Source of the DNA: Haplomitrium mnioides
Taxonomy: Eukaryota > Marchantiophyta > Haplomitriopsida > Calobryales
DNA length: 40,302 bases
Assembly: GCA_049999725.1 (NCBI GenBank)
Contig: JBNGIS010035127.1
Coordinates: forward strand, 1-40,302
Direction: 5' to 3'
Under the pieces are notes generated by a model. The model searched no databases. It saw only the letters and a list, made by a program, of their open reading frames with translations, and was not told the origin of the DNA. Within the stretch, counting starts at the first letter, position 1. Every line of letters begins with the position of its first letter. Of this stretch, positions 20,120-33,003 are shown in pieces. A program made the position numbers and the translations under genes.

Positions 20120-20640
20120 AGAATCTGATTAACATTCATAGTACGTACTTGTGTTTGACTTGAAATAAATGAAAGGTTTGAAAGAAGAAAAATATGATTT
20201 GCTAACAAAGAGTTACAAACTGGAACTTCAATTTCAAAGGTAGCTTGGACTCTTTGTTCACAAGGGATTAAAAAAAAACCCAGAACATATCCTATACGCT
20301 CATAGGATCAATGGAGACAAAAACTGAAGGTATGTACGTATAGGACCAAAAAAAACAACATCAATATCTTGGCTTGCTTTGACTGTTGTCGTGATTGGTT
20401 TTGAAAGAAACATGAACAAAACCAATGCACATATAGGATTTGCAAACAACAAAAACGATTCTTGCTATTGTTTTTCTAGCAAAGGGCTCTTAATTCCAAG
20501 CAATAAAAGCAAAACTTGTTGCAAGGCTAAGGTCACCACCAACAATTAGATCAATTTCCTTGCTTTATTCGACTCTAGACAAGGTTTGGATTCAAACTAA
20601 AAACCAAAGACCCTATGCAAGCATATACTCTCTTCTCACA
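20120..20640. repeat. Degenerate ~92 bp-type repeat in presumed intron of relic B
   Basis: Contains ATCCTATACGCTCATAGGAT, GGCTTGCTTTGACTGTTGTC and CTTTATTCGACTCTAGACAAG elements, the same anchors as in the regular array at 13925-14610 but strongly diverged. Position relative to the coding segments is equivalent in both relics, so the array predates their duplication. Confidence 0.6.
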
Positions 20641-20789
20641 ACTCAAGGTGCTAAGATTTATTCGACTCACATCTTGTTTGCTAAACAACTTAACAAAACA
20701 AATATCTTTTGGCACTAAGTTGAGAAAATATAACATCTCTAGAACTAAGCTTTGAGTCTAAAAAAAAGAGCATAGATTAACCAAAGGTT

Positions 20790-21717
20790 TCAAAAGAGAA
20801 GAAATTTGCTATTTTTGTCAGACTTTAAGACGGATTTTTCACACAGTGATTTTATTTCTTTGCATTTTCACAAACATCAAATCTCAAATTTTGGAATTTT
20901 AACATTTGGAAAATGAGTTCTCCAATGTTTTTTAAAACCCAAATAACTAAAAATGCAATCGAGATCTTTCTCTTTCAAATAAGTTGTGTAGTAGTTATAA
21001 ACTTCCAATTTTAAAACATTATCAAGCAAGTTATAAACTTTGTAAGTTGGTATTCTCTTGCAATATCCCTGAAAAAAATTGTCCATCCACTCACATACAA
21101 ATACTCCTTTAGCACATAATTCTCTTTTTCAAAAAATGCTTCTAAGATCTGTGTTTTTGAGATTTTGAATCTTTTGGATTCTTTCATTCCCTACTGATAA
21201 TATTAATTTGATGGCTCTTCTACAAACAAAGGTACCACTAAGTAGAGTAAACTGATTACCAACATCAGAGTCTTTTCTTGATATTCCCCATTGTAATGTG
21301 ATATCTTGATTCTTCATGCTTTGTCAAAAATACATTTCTCTCATAGTTCTCCAAAAGTCTGTCTATCTAGTACAATAACAAGAAATTATTTTGACAACAT
21401 GAAATTCTCTTCAATTTAGAAATTGACATTGGATCGAGCTTTTTCTTCACAAAGCTCTCGCCGTGATGGACTTTCTGCAAAGAATTTTCAAGTAAGGTGT
21501 TTACCCATTTGGGTTCTGGCTCAAACAAAGAATTCTTATGTTGTGCTAGTCGATTTAGTCCGTAGGTCAATCCAGCAATCAAAGATAATTCATTGTGTTG
21601 AAGATCTTGATAATCATTATAAACATTGTTTGTTCATTCACAATAAGTTTTCAAATGATGAGGTCCTACTTGAGGATTGGGAGAACTGCACCATGCCAAA
21701 ATGGAATATTCATCAAT
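20790..21717 (-). pseudogene. DUF7869-type protein, relic B N-terminal exon region
   Basis: On the - strand, from the right: LIAGLTYGLNRLAQHKNSLF (about 21590-21520), then FTLLSGTFVCRRAIKLIL and SVGNERIQKIQN (about 21260-21165), then HWRTHFPNVKIPKF (about 20925-20880). The 'VCxxAFxxxxGIxxxRxxxI' and 'WxxxFPHVKIPK' patterns are typical of the N-terminal half of this protein family, ahead of a Cys-containing segment. A CLxKCKEIKSLCEKS stretch follows near 20860, and then the presumed intron. Stops occur throughout. The relic ends abruptly at the satellite junction (about 21720), so its 5' end is missing. Confidence 0.65.
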
Positions 21718-21721
21718 AAGC

Positions 21722-24700
21722 TTGTCTAGAGAGGCATAAGTGAGGTATGAAGCAAGGTGTGCTTAGAAACATAGTATGAGCCACTTAAACTAGTTCAACT
21801 TAAACCAACTTGTCTAGAGAGGCATAGAAAGGGCATAAACTAGGGTATAAAAGACAAGGTGCTCTTATAAGCAAAGTACAAGTCACTTAAACTAACTCCA
21901 CTTAATCTATCTCATCTAAAGAGGCATTGATAGGGTGTGTAGCAAGGTATATAAAGGATGACGCTTTTATAGTTATAGTATAGGCTACTTAAACTAACTC
22001 CACTTAAACTTACCTCTCTAGAGAGGAGTCGATGTGGTGTGAGGCAAGGTATGCAAAGTAAGGTGCTCTCATAAACATAGTATTATCCACTTAAACTAGC
22101 TCCACTAATCTTAACTAGTTTAGAGAGGCATCAATGAGGTATGAAGCAATGTTCTTTGAAAAACATAGTGTAAGCCACTTAAAGTAACTCAACTTAAACT
22201 TACTTGTCTGGAGAGGTATTGATGAGGTATGAAGCAAGGTATATGAAGGAAATTATATGAAGAAATATGCTCTAATAAATTAACTTGCTAAGAGAGGTGT
22301 CAATGGGGTATGAAGCAAGGTATTTGAAGTAAGATATATAGAGCAAGATGCTACCATAAACATAGTATTAGATATTTAAACTAACTGCACTAAAGCCAAC
22401 TCATCTAGATAGGCATCAAAGGGGTATGAAGAAAGGTATATGAAGCAAGATACATGAAGCAATGTGCTCTCATAAGCACAGTACAAGCAACTTGAACTAA
22501 CTCCACTTGAACAACTTCTTCTTGAACTAACTCTACTAACTTTTCTAGAGAGGCATTGATGGGATTTGAAGCAAGGTATATGAAGCATGGTGCTTTCATA
22601 AACATAGTGTAAGACACTTAAACAAAGTCTACTTTAATCAACTCATTTAAAGGAGTATCAATAAGTTATAAAGAAAAGTGTTTGTAGCAAGGTATATGAA
22701 GCAATGTACTTTTATAAACATTGTCTAGGCTACTTAAGCTGGTTTGTCTAGAGAGGCATGTATGGGGTATGAAGCAAGATTTATTTTTGAAGCAAGATGT
22801 TGTTACAAACATAGTCTAAACCGCTTAAGCTAGGTCGTCTAGAGAGGCATCAATAGGGTATAAAGTAAAGTTTATGAAGCTAGGTCTTTTCATGAACATA
22901 GTCTAAACCACTTAATCTAGGTTGAATAGAGAGGAATCTATGGGATTTGAACCAAGTTATATGATGCAAGGTCTATGAAGCAAGCGCTCTTATAAATATA
23001 TCATTAACCACTTAAACTAAATCCACCTAAACTCACACGTCTAGAGAGGCATCGATGAGGTATGAAGCAAGGTGCTCTCATAAACATAGTGTAAGCCACT
23101 TAAACTAACTCCACCTAAACTATCTCCCTCTCAAGCCAACTCCATCTAAACTAATTTGTCAAGAGAGGCGTAATTGGAGTATCAAGCAAGGTATATGAAA
23201 CAATGTGTTGTACAAAACATAGTTTAGAGCACTTAGACTAACTCATCTAAAGAGGCATCTATGGTGTGTAAAGAAAAGTATATTAAACAAGTTATATGGC
23301 TTAGTGTAAGCCACTTAAACTATCTCTACTTAAACTAACTTGTCTAGTGAGGCATCAATGAGATATGAAGCAAGGTATATGAAGGAAATTATTCTCTTAA
23401 ATATAATATGAGCCACCTAAACTAACCTAAGTTAAAAAAACTCGTCGAGAGAGTTATTGATGGGGTATAAAACAAGGTATAAAAAAGCAAGGTGCTCTTA
23501 TAAACATATTATAAGCCACTAAAACTAACTCTAGTTAAACTAACTCATCTAGAGAGGCATAGATAAGCTATGAAGCAAACTGTGTGAAGCAAAGTATATG
23601 AAGCAACATGCTATGGTAAACATTGTATAAGCTACTTAAACCAACTCGTCTAAAGAGGCATGGATTAGAGATGCATCAATGGGGTCTGAAGCAAGGTATA
23701 TGAAACAAGGTGTATGAAGCAAAGTGCTCGTATATGTAAAGTTAAACCATTTAAACTAATTTCACTTAATCTGACTTGTATAGAGAGGCACTGATGGGGC
23801 ATGAAGCAATGTATACAAAGCAAGACACTTTTATCATTATAGATTAAGCCATTTAAATTAACACCACTCAAACTAACTTGTTTGGAGAGGCATTATTGGA
23901 GTTTGAAGCAAGGCATCTAAAACAAGGTGCTCTAAAAAACAAAGTTAGGGCGCTTAATTAAATTTCACTTAAACTACTTTATCTAGAAAGACATCGATAG
24001 GGTGTGAAGAAAGGTATGCCAAACAAGGTATGTGAAGCAAGCTGCTCTCACAAATATAGTACAAGCTACTTGAATTCACTCCACTTGAACTAACTCCACT
24101 AAAACTAAGTCCACTTAAACCAACTCTACTTAAACTAACTCGTCAAAACATGCATTGATGGAGTATAAAGCAAGGTGCTCTCATAGACATAGTCTAAGCC
24201 AGTTGAACTAACTCCACTAAAGCAAAGTAGTCTGGAGAGGAATGATGAGGTATGAGGCAATGTATATGAAGCAATGCACTTTCATAAACATTGTATAAGC
24301 TATTTAAACTAACTCTATTTAAATCAACTCATTTAGAGAGGCATCAATGGGGTATAAAACAAGCTATAAGAAGTAAGTTAAATGTGCTCTCATAAACATA
24401 GCACAGGCTATCTAAACTAGCTTGAGTTAAAAGAACTCCACTAAAGCTAACTCCACTTAAATTAGCTCGAGTTGAACTAACTTATCTAGAGAGACATCAA
24501 TGGGGTATAAAGCAAGGTAAATAAAATAAGGTTATCTCATAAGCATAGTATAAGTCACTTAAACTAGCTCCATTTAAACTATTTTGTCTAGAGAAGCATC
24601 CACTTAAACTTACTCGTCTAGAGAGGCATCGATGAAGTATGAAGCAAGTTATGTGAAGCAAAGTATATGAAACATCTTGCTCTCACAAGCATAGGAAAAG

Positions 24701-27700
24701 CCACTTAAACTAACTCCATATAAAGTAACTTGAAACATGATAAAACATGAGTTATGGATAAAACATGAAGCAAAGTGCTCTCATAAACATAGTAGAAGCC
24801 ACTAAAACTAAATCCACTTGAACTAACTCTTTTAAAGAGGCATCGATGAGATATCAAGCAAGCTATATGAAGCAATGCGCTCTCAAAAACAAAGTATGAG
24901 ACACTTGACTTACCCTACTTATACTAACTCATCTAGAGAGGCACTGATAGGGTTCTAAACAACACATATGAAGCAAGTTATATAGAGCAAGGTGCTCTCA
25001 TAAATATAGTTTAAGCCACTTAAACTAACTCTACTTAAACTAACTCGTCTAAAGAGGAATCAATGGGGTATAAAGCAAGGTGCTCTTATAAACATAGCAT
25101 AAGGCATTTAAACTTACTCTACTTAAACAACTCTTCTAGAGAGGCATTGATGTGGTATGAAGCAAGGTGCTCTCATAAACTTTAATATAGTTTAAGCCAC
25201 TTAAACTAACTTTTCTATAGAGAGGTATTGATGGGGTATAAAGCAAGGTCTATGAAACAACAAGGTATCAGAAACATAGTATAGGCCACTGAAATTAGCT
25301 CCACTTAAACTAACTCATCAAGGGAGGCATAGATGGGGTGTGAAGCAAGGTACCTGAAGCAAGGTGCTCTTATAAACATAGTGTGAAGCCGTTTAGCTAA
25401 CTTTTCTAAAGAGGCATCGATGGGATATGAAGCAAGGTATTAGAACCAAGGTGCTCTCATACATATAGTTTAATCCACTTAAACTAACTTGACTTAAACT
25501 ACCTCGTTTAGAGGTGCATGGATGGGGTATTAAGCAAGGTCTATGAAGCAATGAGCTCTTAAAACATAGTATAAACAACTAAAACTAACTTCACTTAAAC
25601 TATCTCATGGAGGGAGACAACGATGGGGTATGAAGCAAGGTATATGAACAATATGTATAAGGCAAGGGGCTCTGATATACAAAGCTAAACCCACTTAAAC
25701 TATTTTCACTTAATCTATCTCATTTAGAAAGACATTGTTGGGTGTGAAACAAAGTATATAAAGCAAGATTCTCTTATAATTAGAGTGTAGGTCACTTAAA
25801 CTAACTTGTCTAGAGAGGCATCCATGAAGTATGAAGCAAATTATGTGAAGCAAGGTGCTCTCATAAACAAAGTATCGGCACTTTAACTAACACTATTTAA
25901 GTGAATTAGTCTTAGGAGGCATCGATGAGGTATAAAGTAAAGTACATAAAGCAAGATGCTCTTTTAAACATAGTCTAAGCCACTCAAACTAACTCCACTT
26001 GAATTAACTTGTTTAGAGAGGCATGATAGGGTATGAAGCAAGGTATGTGAACGAAGGTGCTCTCATAAACATAGTATAAGCTACTTAAGCTAATCCTACT
26101 TAAACCAACTTGTCTAGAGAGGTATAATTGGGATGTGAAGAAAGGTGCTCTCATAAATATAGGGTAAGCTACTTAAACTAACTTGTCTAGAGAGGCTAAG
26201 ATGGGGTTTGAAGCAAGGTATATGAGGCAAGGTGCTCATATAAATAAAGTAAAAGCCATTTTATTTAGCTCAAATAAATCTAGCTTGTCTAGCAAGGCAT
26301 CTATTGGGTATGCAACAATGTATATAAAGCAATGTGCTCTTATAAACATAGTATAAGCCACTTAAGCTAACTCCAATTAAACTAGAGAGGTATTGATGGG
26401 GGCATGAAGCAAGGTATTCTCAATAAGTTATCTTATAAACATAATATATGCGTCTTAAGCTAACTCCACTTAAACAAACTTGTCTAGAGATGCATGATAG
26501 GGTATGAAAAAGGTATATGAAGCAAAGCACTATGAAAAACATTATGTAAGACACTTCAACTAACTCCACTTAAACCAACTCGGCTAGAGAGGCATCGATG
26601 GGTATAAAACAATGCATATTCAACAACGTGCTCTTATAAACATAGTCTAGGCCACTTAAATAAACTCTACTCACACAAACTCATCAAGAGAGGCATTGAT
26701 GGGGTACGAAGAAGGTATATGAAGTAACGTGCTCTTTCAAACAAAGTATAGACCACCTACATTAACTCTATTTAAAATGAAGTCCACTTAAACTAACTCC
26801 ACCTAAACTAACTCCACTTAAACTAACTCATCTAAAGAGGCATTAATGGGGCATGAAGCAAGGTATAAGAAGCAAGATACTCTTCTAAGCCACTTAAACT
26901 AACTCCTTTTTAAACTAACTTGTCTAGAGAAACATCGATGAGGTTTGAAGCAAGGGTTATAAAGCAAGGTGCATGAAGCAAGGTGCTCTCATGAACAAAG
27001 TATTAGCCACTTAAACTAACACTTCTAGATAGGCATCGATAAGATATAAAGCAAGGATTGTAAAGCAATGCACTCTCATAAACATAGTATGAGCCACTTA
27101 AAATAACTCTACTTGAAGAAACTTGTCTAGAGAGGTATTGATAGGATATGAAACAAGTATAAAAAAAAAGTTGCTCTTATAAACATAATATAAGCCACTT
27201 AAACTAACTCCATTAAAACTAACTCGTCTAGAGATTCTTTTAAAATTATAGTATAAGCCACTTAAAACTAACTCGTGTAGAGAAGCATCCAAGAAGTATG
27301 AAGAAAAAGATTTGAAGCAAGGTACTCTCAATAGCAGAGTACATCAACCACTTTAGCTAACTCCACTTAATATAGCTAATCTAGGGAGGCATCGATGAGG
27401 TATGAAGCAAGGTGCTTTAACAAATATAGTGTAGGCCATTTAAACTAACTACACTTAAACACTTTAACTAACTACACTTAAACTAGCTCATCTAGAGAGG
27501 CATTGATGGGGTATCAAGCAAGATCTATGAAGAAAAGTGCTCTCATAAACATAGTTTAGGAGACTTAAACTAACTCCACCTAAACAAAGTCATCTAGAGA
27601 AGCATCAATGAGGCATGAAGCAAGATGTATGAAGCAAAATGCTCTCATAAAGATAAAGATAGTGTAGGTCACTTGAACTAACTCCACTTGAAGAAATTGG

Positions 27701-30700
27701 TCTAGAGAGGTATAATACATACTAAGCAATGTATTTCAAGCAAGCTAGTCTCATAGATATTATACCAACTACTTAATTAAACTCCACTTAAATCAACTCA
27801 TCTAGAGAAACATCAATGGGGTATGAAGCAAGGTGTATGAAGAAATTTTCTCTCATAAATATAGTATAGACCACCTAAACTAACTCAAGTGTAGTGAACT
27901 CTACTTAAGCTAACTCTACTTAAACTAAATCTACTTGAACTAACTCATCTAGAGAGGTATCGATGAGATATCAAAATGAAGCAAGGTGCTCTAAAACAAT
28001 AGAGTAGAAGTCACTTGAACTAGCTCAATTTAACTATTTTTTCTAGAGAAGCATCAATGGAGTTTGAAGCAAGGTGCAACACAAACAAAGTACAAGCCAC
28101 TTAATCTAACTCTATTTAAACTAACTCATCCAGAGAGGCATCAATGCAATGCAAAGGAAGGTATATGGAGCAAGGTGCTCTTGTAAACATAGTCTAATCC
28201 ACTTCAACTAACTCTACTTAAACTAACTTTTATAGAGAGGCATGATGGGGTATGAAGTATGGTACATGAAGGAAGGTGTTCTTATAAACATAGTATTAGC
28301 TATTTAAAATAACCCTACTTAAACCAACTTGTCAAGAGAGGTATTGATTGGCTATGTAGAAAGGTATATGCAACAAAGTGTTCTCATAAACATAGTATAT
28401 GCAATAATGTGTTCTCATAAACATAATATAGGCTAGTTAAACTAACTCAAGTTAACTTAACTCATTTAGAGAGACATAGATGGGGTTTGAAGCAAGGTAT
28501 ATGAAGCAAGTAGCTCTTATAAAAAATTAAAAGCCACTTTAGCTCACTCAAATTAAACTAGATGGTTTAGAGAGACATCGATTGATTATGCAACAATGTG
28601 TATAAAGCAAGGTGCTTTTATAAACAAAGTATAAGTCACCTAAACTAGCTCCACTCAAACTAGAGAGCCATCAATGAGGTTTAAAGCAAGGTGCACAAAG
28701 CAAAGTATTTGCACCAAAGTGCTCTCACAAATATTGTATAGGCCACCTAAAGCAACTCCACTTAAATGAAGTCCACTTACACAAACTCGACTAGAAAACC
28801 ATCAATGGGGTATGAAGCAACATGCTATTTCAAGCAAAGTATAGGCCGCCTAAACTAACTCCACTTAAATGAAGTCCACTTAAAGTAATTCCACGTAAAC
28901 TAGCTCATCTAGAGAGGCATCAATGGGGTTTGAAGCAAGATATATGAAGCAATGTTTGCTCATAAGTATAGTATAAGCTATTTAAACTAACTCCACTTAA
29001 ACTGACTCGTCTAGAGAGACATCAATGGGGTATGAAGGAAGGTATATAAAACATTTCTCTCTCAAAAACATAGTATGAGCAATTAAAATTGACTCCATTT
29101 AAAGTAACCCCACTTAAAATATCTTGTCTAGAGAGGCATCAATGGGTTATAAAGCAAGGTTTATGAAGCAATGTTCTCTCCTAAATGTAGTATGAGCTAT
29201 TTAAACAAACTCGATTGAAAGTAGCTCCACTTAAACTAGTTTATCTAGAGAGGCATCAATAAGTTTGAAGGAAGGTATATAAAACAAGGTATATGAGGCA
29301 ATGTTCTCTCGTAAGAAAAGTATGAGCTATTAACTAACTCAACTTAAACTAACTCCATTTAAACTAACATGTCTAGAGAGTCATGAATGGGTTATAAAGC
29401 AAGGTATATGAAGTAAGTTGTATGAAACAAATCTCTATCATAAACATAGTATGAGCTATGTAAACTAACTCTACTTAAACTACCTCCACTTAAAATAACT
29501 TGCTAGTGAGTCATCAATTGGTAATGAAGAAAGGTATAAAAGAAAGTTTCTCTCACAAAAATAGTATAAGCCATTCACACTCACTTCACTTAAACTAACT
29601 CATCTAAAGAGGCGTCAATGGGTTTTGAGGCAAGGTATATGAAGCAATATTCTCTCATGAACATGGTATGAGCCATTTAAATTAACTCTATTTAAAAAGA
29701 CTTAACTTAAATTAACTCGTCTCAAGAGGTATCAATGGGGTATGATGCAAGGTATAAGAACCAATGTTTTCTCATACCCATTACATGAGCTATTTAAACT
29801 AACTCAACTTAAACTAACTCATCTAGAGAGGCATCAACACGGTCTGAGGCAAGGTATTTGAATCAATGTTCTCTCATAAGTAGAGCTATCTAAATTAACT
29901 ATACTAAAACTAGCTTGTCTAAAGAGGCATCAATGGGTTATTCAGCAAGGTATATGAAGTAAGTTATATGAAACAAAGCCCTATCATAAACATCGTATGA
30001 GTTCTTTAAACTATTTTGACTTAAGCTACCTCCACTTAAAATAGCTAGTCTAGTGAGGAATCAATGAGGTATGAAGCAAAATATATAAAGCAATGTTTTT
30101 TTATGAATATAGTATGAGCTATTTAAGCTAAACTTCCACTAACTTATCTAGAGAGCCGTCAATGGGTTATGAAGCAATGTTCTCTCATAAATATAGTATG
30201 AGCCATTTAAACTAACTCTATGTAGAGGCATTTCACATAATTTTTTTTGTCTAGAGAAGCATCAATGAGGTTTGAAGAAAGGTATATGAAACAAATCTAG
30301 ATCATAAACATAGTATGAGCTATTTAAACTAACTCCACTTAAACTACCTCTACTTAAACTAACTCATCTAGTGAGACATCAATGGGGTATGAAGGAAGGT
30401 ATATAAAGCAATGTTCTATTATAAAAAAAAAGTATAAGCCATTAACTCTAGCTCTATTTAAAGTAACTCTATTAAAACTAACTCGTCTAGAGAGGCATCA
30501 ATGGGGTATGAAGCAAGGTATGTGAAGCAATGATATCTCATGAGCATAGTATAAGCTATTTAAACTAACTCCACTTAAACTAACTCATCTAGAGAGGTAT
30601 CAATGGGTTGTGCATCAAGCTATATGAAGCAATGTTATCACATAAATATAGTCTTAGCCATTTAAACTAACTCCACTAAAAGTAACTTCACTTCAATTAA

Positions 30701-33003
30701 CTCGTCTAAGAGATATCAATGGGGTTTGAAGCAAGATATATGAAGCAAAATTCTCTTATAAGTATAGTATGAGCTATTTAAACTAACTTGACATAAACCA
30801 ACTCCAACAAAACTAACTTATGTGGAGAGGCATCAATGGGGTATGAAGCAAAGTATATGAAGAGATTTTCTCTCATAAGCATAGTATAAGTTATGTAAAC
30901 TAACTCCACTAAAATAAACTTATCTAGAAAGGCATCAATGCATATATGAAGCAAGTTTTACGAAACAAAGGTGCATAAAACATAGTATGAGCTATTGAAC
31001 TAACTCCATTTAAACTAACTCTACTTAAACTAACTCATCTAGAGAGGCATGAATGGGTTTTGAAGCAAGGTATATGAAACAAAGCTCTTTTGTAAACAAA
31101 ACATGAACTATTTAAGCTAACTCCACTTAAACTACCTCCACTTAAACTAACTCATGTAGAGAGGCATCAATGGGTTGTAAATCAAGGTATACTAAGCAAT
31201 GTCCTCTTCTAAATGTAGTATAAGCTATTTAGACAAACTTGACTTAAAGTAACTCCACTTAAACTAATTTGTTTAGAGAGGCGTCAATGGGGTTTGAAGG
31301 AAGGTTTACATAAAGGTTTAAGAAGCAAGGTATATGAAGCAATGTTCTCTTATAAGCAAAGTAGGAACTATTAAAACTAACTTGACTTAAACTAACTCCA
31401 TTTAAACTAAGTTGTCTAGAGAGGCATTAATGGGTTATAAAACAAGGTATATGAAGAAAGTTATATGAAACAAAGCTATATGAGAAACATGATTTGAGCT
31501 ATATAAACTAACTCTACTTAAACGACCTCCACTTAAACTAACTTGTCTTCTTAGACATCAATGAGGTATGAAGTAAGGTATATAAAACAAGGTTCTCTCA
31601 TAAATTTACTATGAGCCATTCAAAAGAACTTCACCTAAAGCAACTCCAATTAAACTAACTTGTCTAAAGAGGTAGAAATGGGCTATGAGGAAAGATATAT
31701 GAAGCAATGTTCTATTGTAAACATAGTATAAGCCATTTAAACTAACTCCACTGAAAGCAACACTACTTAAATTAACTCGTCTAGAGAGGTATCAATGGGG
31801 TATGAAGCAAGGTATATGAAGCAAGGTTTCTCATAAGCATAGTATAATCTATTTAAACTAACTCAGCTTAAACTAACTCCATATAAACTAACTTGTTTAG
31901 AGAGGCATCAATAGGATATGAAGTAAGGTATATGAACCAATGTTCTCTCATAAGAATCGTTTGAGTTGTTTATACTAACTCCACAAAAAACTACTTTTTC
32001 TAGAGAGGCATCAATGGGTCATGAAGCAATGTGTCTCAAGGAAGTCATATGAAACAAAGCTATATAATAAACATAGTGTGAGTTATTTAAACTAGCTCAA
32101 CTTAACCTACCTATACTTCACATAGCTAGTGTAGTAGGGCATCAATGGGGTATGAAGCAAGGTACATAAGGAAATGTTCTCTCATAAATATAGCATGAGT
32201 TATTTAAACTAGTTGCACTTTCACTAACTCATCTAGAGAGGCATCAATGGGTTGTGAAGCAAGGTGTATGGAGCAATGTTCTAAAATAAATATAGTATGA
32301 ACCTTTTAAACTAACTCCACTTAAACTAACTAATATAAAGGGGCATCAATGGGGCATTAAGCAAGGTGTATGGAGCAATTTTCTCATAAGCATAGTATGA
32401 GCTATTTAAACTAACTCCACTAAAACTTACTTGCCTAGAAAGTTATCAATGAGTTATGAAGCAAGGTATATAAAGCAAGTAATATGAAACAAAGCTCTAT
32501 CATAAACATAATGTGAGTTATTTAATCTAACTCTACTTAAACTACCTCCACTTAAACTAGCTATTCTAGTGAAGGATCAATGGAATATGAAGCCAAGGTA
32601 TACGAAGCAATGTTCTCTTATAAATATAGTATGAGTTATTTAAACTTGCTCCATTTAAATAAACTTGTATAGAGAGGCATCAATAGGTTATGAAGCAATG
32701 TTTTCTCATAAATATAGTAAGAGCCACTTAAACGAACTCCACTTAAGCTAACTTGTTTAGAGAGGCATCAATGGGGCATGAAGAAAGGTATATGAAGCAA
32801 TGTTCTCTCATAAGCAGCTCTTTAAACTAACTTAACTTAAACTAACTCCACTTAAACTAGCTAGTCTAGAGAGGATCAATGGGGTATGAAGCAAGGTGTA
32901 CGAAGCAATTTTCTCTTATAAGTATAGTATGAGCTATTTAAAGTACTTCGACTAAAATTATCTTATCTGGAAAGACATCAATGCATATATGAAACAAGTA
33001 ATA
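21722..33003. repeat. Satellite array, about 100 monomers of ~100-130 bp
   Basis: Almost the whole 11.3 kb consists of head-to-tail, diverged monomers. Each has a GTCTAGAGAGGCATCAATGG anchor, one to three copies of a 14 bp module (GAAGCAAGGTATAT), a GCTCTCATAAACATAGTATA block, then one to five copies of a 15 bp module (CTAACTCCACTTAAA). Variable numbers of the two modules explain the uneven spacing; for example, successive anchors at 30491, 30593 and 30709 are 102 and 116 bases apart. Reading frames inside it are short and follow the repeat, so no gene is called. No other repeat is nested within the array. Confidence 0.97.
28900..28990. other. Satellite subfamily boundary
   Basis: Left of this point monomers mostly carry GGTGCTCTCATAAACATAG and end in GCCACTTAAACTAAC. 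To the right they carry AATGTTCTCTCATAAG and AGTATGAGCTATTTAAACTA. The change occurs within about one monomer and then persists to the end of the array. Confidence 0.7.

Noticed and set aside
22376-27331. Several - strand open frames of 60-77 codons inside the satellite
   Set aside because: They repeat the monomer in translation (SGLYYVYES...-type phrases), differ between monomers only by repeat drift, and begin and end at random points in the unit.
21722-33003. CRISPR-like or telomeric array
   Set aside because: Repeats and spacers are not distinct: whole monomers are related, lengths vary, and no telomere heptamer is present. It is a plant satellite.
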